A DNA stretch of 64,000 nucleotides. It comes from Endomychus coccineus. Lineage: Eukaryota > Arthropoda > Insecta > Coleoptera > Endomychidae. The translations under genes were made by a program, and so were the position numbers. Under the pieces are notes generated by a model. That model did no database searches. It saw nothing but the letters and a program-made list of their open reading frames with translations, and had not been told where the DNA came from. Positions 43,444 to 56,130 of the stretch are shown here, in pieces (the first letter of the stretch is position 1; each line of letters opens with the position of its first letter). Location of the stretch: assembly GCA_958510875.1 (NCBI GenBank), contig OY294068.1, positions 17,898,297 through 17,962,296 on the forward strand. The letters are read 5' to 3'.

Positions 43444-44148
43444 AATTTCTTACTTTCTATAATATCTCCTTATATTGGAACATAAAAACTGTTATACAAC
43501 TTGAAAAATATGACCTTTTATGTTCAACAGTATGTCTGTATTTTGATTAGATGAACATTATTAAACATTAATCATTAAACATGTCGAACTCGGATAAAGA
43601 GCGGGCAGATGAGAATCTGATGTCAGTAATCTGTATGTAGTTCTCCTAAGAAAGATACTAGAAATATTCGCGCGCTCTGCGTTCTCCTTAGTGCGAACCT
43701 GTTCAATTCCACTATTCACGTGACTCTGTTTATGCGTACTGACTCTTTCAAACGGATAGACTAATTTGATAACTTTAAGAAGAATCGAGGAGGACTGTGA
43801 AGAATCCTTCATACTTATTACCTACCATTTTTTCCGAGAGTATGATTCTAAATTCACGCTCGTTAATTCAAACCATTACTCCCTTCTCAGCTCAAAGACA
43901 ATGATATTGATATCTATCTTCGTTTGCAATCTTGGGAATTTGTCGATGTAGGTTTTCTAGCACATATTGGATTCAAGCCAAGAACAGAGGTATTGGGTAT
44001 CTGAGAATCTCAACTTGATTTGATGAATCGACTATTTTGTTGGAACGAAAAATCTATACTTTGGAGGAATTTCCTCTGCTCCTGAAAGAATACCCAATTC
44101 CTGAAGGAGCGTTGAGTCAGAGTTTGCAAAAATCTGATGAGTTGTTAA
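43444..44148. other. non-coding, no gene recognised
   Basis: Frames at 43561-43951 show no family signature. Confidence 0.4.
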
Positions 44149-44150
44149 TA

Positions 44151-45414
44151 TACTGGGTGTCCCAAAAGTCTGGAAATGGTTGAATATCTCGTAAACAAAT
44201 CATCGGATCGCAAAGACAAAAAACACAACTCTTTTTATTTTTAAAGATCTATTTAATGATGCTACTAAAAACCACCCTCATCCCCGTAGGGGGTGATGAG
44301 AGGGGTAGTTTTAAAATTTTAAATGGAAACACCTATTTTTTATTGCATTGTTGCATTTTTCATGAAAAACTGTGTTAGGATGTGCAATCAACCCTTTTTT
44401 CAACTCTACTTAAGGGGTGAAAAAAAGTTCACCCAAAAGTCTGAAAACGGTTGAATATCTCGTAAACAAATCATCGGATCGCAAAGACAAAAAACACAAC
44501 TCTTTTTATTTTTAAAGATCAATTTAATGATGCTATTGAAAAACCACCCCCACCCATGTAGGGGATGATGAGAGGGGTAGTTTTAAAATTTTAAATGGAA
44601 ACACCTATTTTTTATTGCATTGTTGCATTTTTCATGAAAAACTGTGTTAGGATGTGCAATCAACCCTTTTTTCAACCCTACTTAAGGGGTGAAAAAAAGG
44701 GCACCCAAAAGTCTGAAAACGGTTGAATATCTCGTAAACAAATCATCTGATCGCAAAAACAAAAAACGCAACTCTTTTTATTTTTAAAGATCAATTTAAT
44801 GATGCTACTGAAAAACCACCCCCACCCATGTAGGGGATGATGAGAGGGGTAGTTTTAAAATTTTAAATGGAAACACCTACTTTTTATTGCATTGTTGCAT
44901 TCTTCGTGAAAAACCGTGTTAGGATGTGCAATAAACTCTTTTTTCAACAATACTTAAGGGGTGAAAAAAAGGGCAGTTTTGCTTTTTTTGCGAAAAAAAT
45001 TTGTTTTCATACGGTGTTGCATTCTGCGTGAAAAATGTGTTCTCATGTGCAAACAACCCTTTACTTTAACCCCACTTAGAGGATGCAAAAAATGGTAGTT
45101 TCGGTTATTTTCTCACCTGACCTCCACCGCCACAAATACAAAACTGCCCTCTTCTTCACCCCTTAAAGAGGGTTGATTGCACATCCTAACACAGTTTTTC
45201 ATGAAGAATGCAACAATGCAATAAAAAGTAGGTGTTTCCATTTAAAATTTTAAAACTACCCCTCTCATCACCCCCTACGGGGGTGAGGGTGGTTTTTCAG
45301 TAGCATCGTCAAATAGATCTTCAAAAATAAAGAGAGGCGTGTTTTTTGTCTTTACCATCCGATGATTTGTTCACGAGATATTCAACCGTTTGCAGACTTT
45401 TGGGACACCCAGTA
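44151..45414. mobile_element. 1264-bp foldback DNA element with three internal direct repeats
   Basis: The ends are perfect inverted repeats: TACTGGGTGTCCCAAAAGTC on the left and its complement at 45395-45414, flanked by TA (44149-44150, 45415-45416), the target preference of the Tc1/mariner superfamily. The left side has three head-to-tail units beginning at 44161, 44432 and 44704 (271 and 272 bp). The right end (about 45135-45414) is one unit in inverted orientation. A unique centre (44975-45130) separates them. No transposase frame, so non-autonomous. Confidence 0.85.
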
Positions 45415-45416
45415 TA

Positions 45417-47140
45417 ATCGATATACAGTGGAACAGAAAAGATGACCCATGATTTCGAGAACAAATTATCTCAGCTTCATAGGTTTGCAAATTAACTTTC
45501 GGCTCATCAGTGTTAGTTTGTATTCAAGATATTTTGAATGACTCGAAAACTGTTTTAGATATAACAAGCTTAGGAAACAGCCGGTATTTTCGAGTAGGTA
45601 TGAATAAGTGGAATAATGAAACATTGCCTCGGCCGGCGATAAATAAACTGAAATGGAATAAAATTGTTTTGATCGCTGGATTATAGCTACTTCGTGTCTA
45701 ATATTACTTTTATCGTGACACGTAATTTGGAAACGTTTTTTTCCGCGGGTGTAAAACGCTAATGGCCGATAGCAAAGTTCTGGAATGCAGCGATAAGTCA
45801 CAACGATTGTATACATATAAACATCCGTCAACTGACTGAACTCCAAATGGAAGCAGCGTTGCGATTAAAGAACACAAAGCCCGAACGAACGCCAACATTG
45901 GTTTGTTTTCCCATTATCAGATTGGACTCAAATAATAGCAAATTCAAGAATTGTTTGGAATTCAACAGAAAGGCAGATGACATGTACTACTCGATGAAAT
46001 AAAGGAACATATTCCAGATTACTCGGAGAAATATTTGCGATTTCACATGTTGTTTTACGCCTTTCAGTGTTATAAAAGGTAATCCTCATTGACCTTTTGG
46101 ACTTGAAATCGAATGTTTAAATGATAATCATTCAGAATAATTGAGCAACACAGGGAGATCTTAAAATATCTCTCGCACAAGTCATTTCGAATGAAAAGCA
46201 AAATACCATTCTGTGTATGTCATCTCTTATAAAGATTGTGATAAAGTAAATATCTGCTCCAGGGGCTTAATTACCGCCTAATTCTAATTCTAGTTGCTCA
46301 TTATAACTATCCTAATCTATGAATACTTCTCCTTATACATTGATGTTGATATGTCATTCCATAACATTCAGTCATATCGATGTTGAGATGGAAGATGTAT
46401 CAACAATGAGCTAACTTTACTTACTGTGTATTATTACACGTATGGTCCACTTTGTATGTTATATCAACCTTATTATATATCTTGTTGTTATAACATGTAA
46501 ACAATCAAACAAATAGAGTGATTCGTTCCGTATTTACTCAATTTAGCACTTATTGAAGATATACCCTTATTACCTTCCCATTACAAATGGTTCAACGAAA
46601 TATTTCAACTAATACAACTAGTTGATTCCGTATTTGTACATGCCTAAGTAAATAGTTACAGGTGATTGTAAATAAATTTTAGCTACCTGTTTTCCTAATA
46701 TTCAACTCAAGTGTGTGAACCATACTATGATAAGATGAGAATTTGTGACAAACTGGTTGGTTAAAATAATTATTTATAGCGATATCTGTATGAGGTGTGC
46801 GAAAAATAGAGAATGCATGTCTGTTTGTGATTGTTGAGTCCAGTAATATTTCGAATTTAATTTGATTTTTGAAGGCATTTTGTTGATGAATTTAATTAAT
46901 GAATCTGTTCCCTCTAAAACACACTAATATTTCGTCTACGCATCTTGTTCTATAGACAAAATTTGCACTAAGGAAATGTTTATGAATGATCTCTTCGATA
47001 TGAGTAATGAAAACTTCTGCTGAAAACTAATTTGTGGTGAACCCATTGCAAGACATGCTGATGTGCTGAAAACTTTGTTATTGAAAGACGAATAATTTTG
47101 ATTCACACATACTGCCAATTTCTAAGATGAATATAAGTCA
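45417..47140. other. non-coding, no gene recognised
   Basis: A 126-codon minus-strand frame (45846-45466) has no domain I recognise. Confidence 0.4.
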
Positions 47141-48405
47141 ATTCACACCCGCTTCAAAGAGGGTGATATGATACCTTAGCTGGATGGTCAAGATAATCAA
47201 TAATTTCACACACGTTTCTTGTTCTACAGGAAACCTGTCAAGATGAATAACCAATATAGGACGGAAAACGGATGCTGGGCTATAAAATGTTAATGTTAAC
47301 CACCTGGAGATGCTTAGATAGCCTTTGTTTTTCAAGACCCGCTGTGATTTTAATATGGAAGTTTTGAACGTCTTTCTTCCATAAGTTACATAATTAATCA
47401 ATGTGTATCAGAACATCAGAACATAACATAGTATCTAATCATCAAAATTGTAGTCAAATATAGTCTTGCTCATAGTTGAAATAATTGGAAAAGAAGGAAT
47501 CAATCAGATAGGTTTAGAAATTTCCATCAAGAACATTCTGCCTTGAGAGGCTCCAAGAGAGGTAAGAATTATCAACTATCCTACTGCTTATTGGTAAAAC
47601 AATTCGGGGATCCTTCCTCTAATTGTAGATTGGTTTTTGAGAAGAAAGACATATTATAAATACCAGGACCAATGAAAAAAGCTTTCAGTTATATTTTCTA
47701 GTTTGAATTATTTCTTGAGAAATCACACTTTGTCAATTCCAATTAATTTAACTTCAATAGTTTCTTCAGTGTTTTTGGGGAGAAGGATGGATTTCGCTAA
47801 ATTAGTTTTTTTAGATTTCGAATCAAAGTTTGTTGTTCTCAGTTTTCATTCAAGTTCAAGTTCAATAATACATTCAAAATAGTTCATTCAGTTTTAAACC
47901 GCTAGGTTCATCCTGGTTGTGAAATCTATTTAATAGTCAGTTATATTATAGTCTTTTAGCTAATTTAGATAATTTAGATAGGTTTGATTCAAATTTTGAA
48001 CTTGAAGTTTTTATTCTTATAAGTAATAAAATAAACTATAATACTCTCTTTTATTATCTTCATTCAATTATAGTAGACGTTCTTCTATTATCATTATCTT
48101 TCAATTGCTATTTTTATTATTAAATTTTATGTTGTTGTTGAGTCCGAGTTTATCTTATTGATATTAGCGTTTATCCTTTCACTCACCTTCCAGTGTGTTA
48201 AATCTTGAGTGTCTTGTCAAAAGATTAAGTGTCTATGATATTTTATGTCCATTCTGGCTAATCAATGATCGGGGTCAAACTCCAACGTGTGGTTCTCTGA
48301 ATTAAATGACCACATTACCAATAAATAAACAGATTGTGGATTAGGAATAACATAAATTTCTTAAGTAAAGTTTCATAGAGTTTCATCAAGAGAGAGCCAT
48401 GTTAC
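47141..48405. repeat. dispersed repeat Q, copy Y (longest)
   Basis: Full-length counterpart of 38195-39080 plus an extra 370-bp segment (47820-48195) shared in part with copy Z. The minus strand opens with a frame (47401-47138) whose start MINYVTYGRKTFKTS and SISRWLTLTF, FRPILVIHLDRF match the frame in copy X. No RT, transposase, terminal repeat or tail identified. Confidence 0.75.
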
Positions 48406-49084
48406 AGTTTTTAGCACAAGCATCGACCATTTTGGAAAATCTTCTTTGTGTAATTCAATCAATGTGGCATCACTTTTTTCACATTTATCTGAAATTTTCT
48501 TGTGGGGTCAACATTCCTCAACTTGAATTATTCGATTTTCATCCCTTAGTGTAAACAACCTGTATTCTTGTATCATTCATTCTGCTCCCTTGGTCATATC
48601 CTCTTCATGTATAAAAAGCTAGTACAACACCTTTGTAAGTTTTAAATACCATTGTTCACCTGATGAAGTAACGGTGACACATATTTTGATTTATTTTCGA
48701 ATTATTCTACAGTGTATTAGTCAGTGCAATGTAGTGTAGTTTGTTAATGAGATTGCTAACTTCAGTTAATCGGAAAGGCAGAAATCAAAGTATAGTAGTA
48801 ACAAGTTAAAGTGGCATCATTTGGATATTCTGCATACATTTTATCACTTCTACAAACGTTTCATTCCGGTTTCAAATCTACTGAAGATGCCAAAATACGT
48901 GTTTAGGTTACTATATAATTCCGTTACGGCTGCTTGTTTCAATTAAGGATCAAATGACGCAACTAGAGTCTATGTAGGAAGTCTTTAATAATTTTAGGGG
49001 TAACAGATTTCTCTTTAAATCAAATTGAACACTAATAAATTCCGTTCAATTAATATTTCGAAAAGCGTTATTATAGGGTATGCT
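48406..49084. other. non-coding, no gene recognised
   Basis: Contains ACTGAAGATGCC followed by ATACGTGT at about 48888-48912, reminiscent of PLE 3' sequences but without a GAAA-bearing hammerhead core. Confidence 0.35.
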
Positions 49085-49522
49085 ACCACATCAATAAGTC
49101 GTCAGCGGTTCGGAACGTATCGCAACGCGATCGTGTATGTTCGTCGCTAACTCCTAGACGGCGCTGCAGTCAATAGCGCTAACGCCGTCCCGGAGGCAAG
49201 AACTGTACCGCTTTACCGAATCCTAAATCATCCGCGAGCGGTAAACAAAACCTTTCTACGTTCGACTGAATTCCGGTCACCGGAGGTGTAACCACACAGA
49301 GAGAAGAATCGTTTGAAACAAATTATACATTTGTTATACTTGCGTGGATAAAGTGGTTAGTGTAGTTGTAAAGTTGAGGAAACTAAGTTGTTGTGAACTT
49401 TAATTAATTATCTTTTGGTGATATTTAGTGCGATCGATTAGTTTGAGTGTGGTGCCAGTGTTTTTGTCAAAAGTTGCTGAGATTTATTGGAGCTATTTTC
49501 GCCGAGAAGTTTCTTTCTACGG
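49085..49522 (+). promoter_or_regulatory. candidate host promoter and 5' untranslated first exon
   Basis: A CpG-rich island about 200 bp long (49105-49290, with CGCAACGCGATCG, GTTCGTCGC, CCGCGAGCG) stands out from the AT-rich surroundings. It is followed by 230 bp without long frames that end ...CTACGG|GTAAGT at 49523, a consensus splice donor. CpG-rich sequence followed by an untranslated exon and a GTAAGT donor is the usual head of an insect housekeeping or developmental gene with a long first intron. The gene body would lie to the right, outside the window. No TATA box is evident. The start site is not determined. Confidence 0.4.
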
Positions 49523-49957
49523 GTAAGTTGATTTATCTTGCTGCTGGTTGTTGTTCGATTCCCTTAATTCTGTTCTTTTCGCGCTTGTGATATTAATTCT
49601 TCAGAATAAATCCTCAGTGAATGAATAAAATCAAGAGCTTTCTCTTCTCCGGGCTGAGTGATTTTGTTAAGAAAAAAATATTGAAACCTCATTATTTCGA
49701 AGTAGTGTATACGCGACTGGGAAGTCAATTTGTATAGTTTTGTGAATGTTATTCATGGAGGAAATTATGTATGGGCATCCGGAGTAGTCATATTGAATGA
49801 TATTATGCTTATATACATACAAAAAACCTACTCTACCACACACTGATGTTTTCACTAGTCACTAGTCATTTTAGAGGAAGCGCTCGCTATAGAGTTGAAC
49901 CAAAATAGCGAGTGACTTTTATCCAATCAATTACATCATTTTATGATTGAGAGACCG
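49523..49957. other. non-coding; first intron if the exon call is right
   Basis: No coding frame. If 49085-49522 is a first exon, this and everything to the right of it in the window would be intronic. Confidence 0.35.
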
Positions 49958-50870
49958 AGTTTGGCACTAAGGGCTTCTTGAGAAACTTCCGTCATAATGG
50001 TTTGCCGCTTCAACTTTGACGCTTACTATAGAGTTTTCTCTCAGATAGATCACTCCATGTGATGGTTGATAGAGAATATCCTTCCGTACAATGACTTCCA
50101 ACGCTGGTGTTCCACAGGGATCTGTTTTGGCACCAACTTTGTTTTTGCTCCATATCAACGATCTGTTGGAAGTGTTCACCTGTCCCGCTCACAGCTTTGT
50201 ACAATTCATACCGCTTTCGCATCTAGAGCCCCTATAGCATCTAATGAAGCCAGAGGAGCAAGACCGTGACAGGTTGATGCCATCAATGGAGATTCACCAA
50301 TGATTTTGATATGGGATTCTGATAATTTGATATAGTTTGATGCAATCAAAGCCAAGCTTGCATCTTCTCCAGGAAAGCGGATCGCACAATCCCTAATATG
50401 ATGATATCAGGTACAACTATCCCTATGACCATCATGATCAGGAACATCATCAACAGCACCTTTCCATGGGATGGAGCTCTTGGATTCTATCCAGAAGAGA
50501 GCTATTTGTCTGATTGATGATGTTGCATTTGCGAATTCATTGACCTCTCTAGAAGAACGTAAAAGGTGGGCGATCTCCCCCCTTTTCCATAGATGTTTCC
50601 ACGATCGGTATTCATCAGATCTGTTATTCCACGATGAGATTCCAGATAAGCGGACTAGACGACCTCAAGCTGGTCAACCCTCCATTGTCAAGCCCGAGAC
50701 TTGTCGAACTTCTTCGTACCAGACTATAGCATCCAAACCTTCAAGAAAATCTGAATGTCGTCTATCTCCTTCTCAACATTCCCCTGCTGTCTCACACGGA
50801 TTTCTTCGAACATTACAGATTTTCTCAAGTGTAGTCAAAGTTAAGGAAAAAAGTGTTTTTGTTTTGGAGT
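49958..50870 (+). pseudogene. LINE family L1a, copy C
   Basis: Aligns with copy A from the GKLPS/ETSVIMVCRFNFDAY region, through AGVPQGSVLAPTLFLLHINDLLEVFTCPAHSF-type sequence around 50108-50200, where the YADD box is deleted and the text jumps to HTAFASRAPIASNEARGARP. The C-terminal frame (50471-50872) reads ELLDSIQKRAICLIDDVAFANSLTSLEERKRWAISPLFHRCFHDRYSSDLLFHDEIPDKRTRR. About 150 bp is lost between 50460 and 50471 relative to copy A. Non-functional. Confidence 0.82.
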
Positions 50871-51419
50871 AAAATTACAATTTGTTAGCTTTTTCTGTCA
50901 ATTTTGAAAATTGGAAATTATTTATTTAGAGTATTACTCAATAGTTGACATACCCTTCCATCAAAAATTTGGCAAGAAATATTTTCATCTATAAATTTTA
51001 GTACAGTATTGATGCCAATCCAGTTTTTTGGAATAGTTGATTTTTTCTTGGCATATTTTGGCACTTTCAGAAATAACTGTATCCACCTTTTGAAACGTTT
51101 GCTTCTTTTTCGTTAACACAATCGTTGATGATTCAATAGTAACTGAACTGTAAATGGAGATTCAGTTTGAAACACCATACAAGGAAACGGTAGCTGATTA
51201 TCAATGTCATTTATTTCATCATAATGAAAATTCCAATTGTAAAAACGTTCCGCAGGTGACCAACTTACCCTATTCCAGGAGAATCATAAATTCCAGAATT
51301 TCATTGTCTGTAACAAGGCTATAATTGTAGTTTTAATTCTCTTTATGCTAATCTAACATGAAAATACCAAAACATGATACAATATGCTCTAAAACATGCA
51401 AATATTGCACCAAGAAATG
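50871..51419. other. non-coding, no gene recognised
   Basis: AT-rich spacer. Confidence 0.4.
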
Positions 51420-51701
51420 TTACTCAGACGGCGTCACGATATCAATAATTATTCCATTTAATTCCGCTGAAACAAGAATCGTAATGTCGTCCGAGTATGT
51501 AAAGATTTCTATCTTTGCAGAAAAAGACTTTGAATCTATCATTAATAAATAGGATGGATGAGAAAGTCCTTGATGAACTCCATTTTCAACATCCGCTTTC
51601 TCCGGATAACTAAGCACTTTGCCGAGTGAGAAGCTCCGCTCAAAATAAGATTTGATTAAATTATGAACAGTCATACTCTGGGGCATTCCAAAAGTAACCA
51701 A
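51420..51701 (-). pseudogene. LINE RT core fragment with FTYSDD box
   Basis: A 93-codon minus-strand frame reads LIKSYFERSFSLGKVLSYPEKADVENGVHQGLSHPSYLL, then SFSAKIEIFTYSDDITILVSAELNGIIID. NGVHQG and YSDD correspond to the 'GvpQG' and 'YADD' motifs of non-LTR reverse transcriptases; both catalytic Asp residues remain. Both ends are truncated. Clade not determinable. Confidence 0.65.
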
Positions 51702-51789
51702 TGTAAAAACTCCTCTTAAAAGGCAACGATTGAGGAAAATTTTCCGGAACCTATCGTCAGAGGTAACCTATATGATCATCCGAAAATGA

Positions 51790-52880
51790 GATTTTGACAA
51801 ATTCAATAAATTGATTAGGTACGTGAAACTAGAGCAGCTAGAGCCACTAGAGACTAGGTGCCAAAATGCTATGATGATCTTCTGGCAGTGTGAGAGAGCA
51901 ATTGGCACGAAGAGGGGCTCAGCTGTTATTATCCCAAAACTCAGTCACGTAGCTCTCGTATGGCGGAAAAGAAGTGAACTGGTTTCAGCCAAGAAACTTC
52001 TGAACAGAATACAGGGACTCAAATCAAAGTTCAGAATCAAGACCCTATGACTCGCTGAGCAGCATTTCAGGGTCGTCATCCTGTCGAATGAGGAATCGGA
52101 AGATGGTCTCACTCCAAAGCCTGGCACAATTCGGTATACGGACGTGTCTAGAACAACCACAAGAGTCGGAGCAGGCTTTTGGTGTCCTAGATATATTGAT
52201 GGGTACTCAGTGCAAATGGGGGATTCCAACACAATCTTCCAAGCTGAGATGCTTGACATCCACATATGAGCAGAGAAGCTACTCGGCTATGGTAAGACAA
52301 ATGAGACCATCTGGATCTGTTCGGAGAATGAATGCATTGAAAAGCTCTACTGTGTTCTTTGGATTTGTCAGGAATACCAAGGAGATCTTTAACTGGCTAG
52401 CCGGTGGAAAAAGGCTCAATCTGTTCTGGATTCCGGGTCCCTCAGGTTGAAAAAGGAATGAGAGAGCGGCCTGATTGGATGGTCCTCGAGACCCTTCGTT
52501 AGTATCTCCTACAGCGGAGGTATAGAGATCCTGCTGAAACATCTGAGAAATCAACATGCTTCAACATGGAGAAGCGTTGATGGCTACCAAACTGCCAATG
52601 CGCTGCTTGACAATGAGGTAGGCTTAACGGCAAGCGAGATACTCTCGCTGAGTAGGCAAACTATCAGGATAAACTAGTTTACAGCTCACGCGAATCTGAT
52701 GTTACTGTAGGTAAAAGCGGTACCCTTTCCTGTATGAGGTGAGAGGAAACAAAGTGGAGTCGTCAACCCACTTCCTTTGTGAATGTACTACACTCATTCA
52801 CCCCAGGGAATCATCACGGCCGATGACATAGAGGATCTAAGCTTAGAACAGATCTTATTATTGTGTCCAGCATCGAAGTA
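51790..52880 (+). pseudogene. LOA/R1-like LINE 3' part: RT tail, RNase H and zinc-finger end
   Basis: The first frame (51811-52050) gives SHVALVWRKRSELVSAKKLLNRIQGL, the end of the RT. A second frame carries the RNase H domain: IRYTDVSRTTTRVGAGFWC, where YTDGS has become YTDVS, SVQMGDSNTIFQAEMLDI with the catalytic-type Glu, and WICSENECIEKL, where the expected Asp of SDN is Glu. It ends with GLTASEILSLSRQTIR and the zinc motif HFLCECTTLIHPRE, closing near 52880. Several frameshifts. The strand and clade match the RT at 35.3-36.8 kb, so the two may be pieces of the same family. Confidence 0.75.
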
Positions 52881-54949
52881 TTCAAATAGCCCCTGATAAA
52901 CGTAGCACGGAATAGTCTACAAGTTTCTTTGGCTAAGTGCACTGAACTTTTTATCAACAAATACCAATCAATGGTGTTTCGGAAAAGTTCAGAAAATACC
53001 ATCTTCAAGAGCCCACTTTTAGGAGGCCGTAACTCCCTTATGAGCAATTCTTCCACCCATATTCATTCGAGCTCTTTTCCCTATTCTTTGGTCGTAGAAG
53101 CCGCTGTTGAAGTTTTGCAGGCTATTTATAAGATATCCTGTATGTGTCCTGAGGAATAAATGAATTTTTCGTTTGACTCTCGGTATTGTAGTATTAAAGT
53201 AACTGGTGACATCTGATATATAGCTTCTGGCTTGTAACGTCACGATCGAGCGCTCGGGACTTGTGTAAATGGAGGGTATAGAGCTCATTGACAACACATA
53301 CTGCTTACCCACGTTTATATTCTGAACTATTGTGGATGAAAATATCACGTTAGACCAAGTCCCAGATTCTTCCCATTAGTTGGATTATCCTGAAAATATT
53401 CGAAATAATGATTACCAATCTCTCATCCCTCACACAGAATCATCACTTCACTTTCATCACGCAATGCATCGGCTTCACGTTACAAACAAACCGGTGATTC
53501 ATCAATAGTAAATTTCTTGTGTTGTGATTCAACGCCAGCGTGAATTACGCATCAGTTGTACGATATCCCTCTCTATCTCACGTTTCCTCAAACAGTTGAC
53601 CTCAACAGAAGTGGAAATATATCTGCGTTTCACATTTCGTTTGTCACATTCTTCTTCGACTGTTTTCACGATTTCAAGTGTGAGAACGACGAGCTTGATT
53701 CTCATGTTACAATTTTGATCGACAATGAAATGAACACCTTTGAAATTTGAGAAGATTTGGAATTTTTAGAAGCGTCAACCAACTGTATGCGGCTTGGACC
53801 AACATGTGTATTCGATTACTATCCGAAACCAATATTTAACAGTTCACTGTTCATCGTTAAAGTCAAACGTTGTCGAGTAGAAAGAATTTTTCACATGACA
53901 AGTGTTTTGAAATTCAATTGGAATGTTTCATTTTGTATCTTATTTAAAATCTGGTCAGGAGCTCTCCAAGCTGTGTTCCGTTGGGGGTATTAGGCTGTAA
54001 ACTCATCGTATGGATTAAATATGGTGGCGAATCAAAAGCTTGAGTTATATTATTCACACATATAGTTATTTACAGGTTCCTCTTGGGAAGCAAGACAATG
54101 TCTCAACTGATGTAATTAAACGAGTTTTCATTCTATTATACTGGAATGAACATGTAGAGTGATTGGAAAAACTGAGCAGGATATGTTATAACATGAGTGT
54201 AAGTTTCATTTACATCATGTTTAGATCCTTGAAAATTTTATATCACGAAATTATAAATTAAATCGTCTCTTATGGAAACTATAGAAACATGAAGCATTTT
54301 TCATTTCTTCTTATTTTATCTGATTTTAGTTGTTCTGTATTTTGTTCAAAAATCTCATTTCTATGACTTTTTGCAGCTGTATACTTATCTCCTTCATGTC
54401 TCTGCGGCATACGTCAAAATGGTTGCACCACGTTTTTGTATTTCCAATTTTACTTCTATTGGTAATCATTCTTTTCAGAGGAATGTGCTCATGATGCTAT
54501 CTTCCACATTTTGTTACTCTTCCTATAATTTCTTCATCTAGATTTTTTACTGGCATGACCATCGATACCAGATACATGCATTTTTGTGTTAGTTTTGGCT
54601 ATTCTATTTTCAAATGTATATTGTGTTGGTGTATTGTATTTTCCTATCATCATTGCTTCTGGGTTTTTTCGATTTTGGCTCATTTCAAATTTGTCAAGAG
54701 TTAATCTGTATATTTCGTTGTTCTCATTCAATATTCCTTATTTTACGCAAATATCACCATTTATGATTGATTCGCATAGCATACTCATGGAGACTTGTGT
54801 TACCCAAGTGTGAGTTTATCGTAACTATTTTAAAATTTTGTAGTTTGATTCTCACAATTCGTATTTTTAGATGGTAACAAAACATTTTGGAGCCTAGTAT
54901 TACACCCCATTATCGAGTATTTTGAGTGGCTACAAGGAAGATTAAGCTT
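52881..54949. other. non-coding, no gene recognised
   Basis: Several 60-110-codon frames (53019-53348 minus, 53757-53993 plus) were read; none has a known motif. Confidence 0.4.
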
Positions 54950-56130
54950 TTTTTATACTCTGACTACACGAGAGGGAAACCTATAATGTTTGAGGAACAT
55001 CGTGTGAGCCATCGGTGGAATGTTGAGAGAGGAGATGAGCATTCGAATTTTCCTTGAAGGTTTGGAGGCTAGTTGTACCTGAAATCATCATATTATGATC
55101 TTCCTGTTGAAGACGCAAGCTCTAGCTTATGTTGCATCAAACTCTACTAGATTTTCAAATTCCCATCTTTGTCAGATCTCCATCAACCCGTCTCTGTCTC
55201 GCTCCTCAGGCTTAATTGTATGATATAGAGGCTCTAGCGCTGAGGAATAGGAATGGAGTGTACCATCATCTGCAAAGCTGTGGACGGGACAGGCCGTCAC
55301 TCCCAGCAAATCGTTTATATGGTACATAAACAAAGTTGGTGCCAAGACAGATCCCTGTGGAACACCAGAATTGATTTATATCATATCGAAGGATACTCCT
55401 TCAACCAACAGTTGAGAGAAAATTCGATAATAAACGACAAAGTTGAGGCGGCAAACCATATGAAGGAAGTTACCCAAGAAGACTCGTTCAAAAGTTTGGA
55501 AATATCCAATGCTACAGCTAGAGATCCCGCATGTTTTTTAATACAATTCTACCATTCGTGTGTTACGTAGGCGAGCAGGTCTGCTTTCGATCTCTGCTGA
55601 CGAACGTCATGCTGCCGGTCATTGACGATTTTGTAGCTTCCTAGGTATTGGATGAACTCGATGTTGATTGCTTTCTTCATCACTTCAGAGACCACAGATG
55701 ATAGTGCAAGGCTCTATAATTATTAGGAAAGATTTTCTTTCCTTTTCGGAATAGGTTGAGCTCTAGCTGTCTACCAGCTGAAAGGAATCACACCAAGTCT
55801 GTTGCAAACTGGTGTTAATTTAGGTGCACATTCTTAGAGAATGACAGGCGGAATTCCGCCTGGCCCGGTAGTTTTTTTTCGGTATTGAGATCAAGCCGAA
55901 TTCGCCTGATTGTGCGCTGACAATTTCAGGAATATGGGGAAGACAATTTAAAGCATATGGCTATCGATGGTATCAATATTAGGACGGTCCTTGTGGATCC
56001 ACAGTGGAATTTTCTGCAAACAATCTAGCAAAAAGGTTGGAATTTTTTTGTGGTGTAGTGGCCAGTGAGCCATCATCATCTTTGATTATGGGAGGTAGAA
56101 TATAGGATGCACTCACTTTTTCTTGTATTA
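54950..56130 (-). pseudogene. LINE family L1a, copy D, internally deleted
   Basis: Minus strand. From 56130 it covers the segment upstream of the RT core (LLARLFAENSTVD, DTIDSHM, SAQSGEFGLI, TGPGGIPPVILLEC, KLTPVCNRLGVIPFS), then the RT start and the region homologous to the head of copy A (SMTGSMTFV, SPT.HTNG, LPSYGLPPQLCRLLS), the GICLGTNFVYVPYKRF block and RPQLCR. The element then jumps to its 3' terminal 120 bp (55075-54950: CAAACCTTCAAGGA, GGCTCACACGATGTT, TCGTGTAGTCAGAGTA) ending TATAAAAAAAG. It is the only copy reaching this far 5', so it helps define the family. Confidence 0.78.

Noticed and set aside
45466..45846. 126-codon minus-strand frame
   Set aside because: No recognised motif or supporting splice or promoter signals.
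48650..48700. CTGATGA near 48658 as a hammerhead
   Set aside because: No stem II followed by GAAA and no closing stem I.
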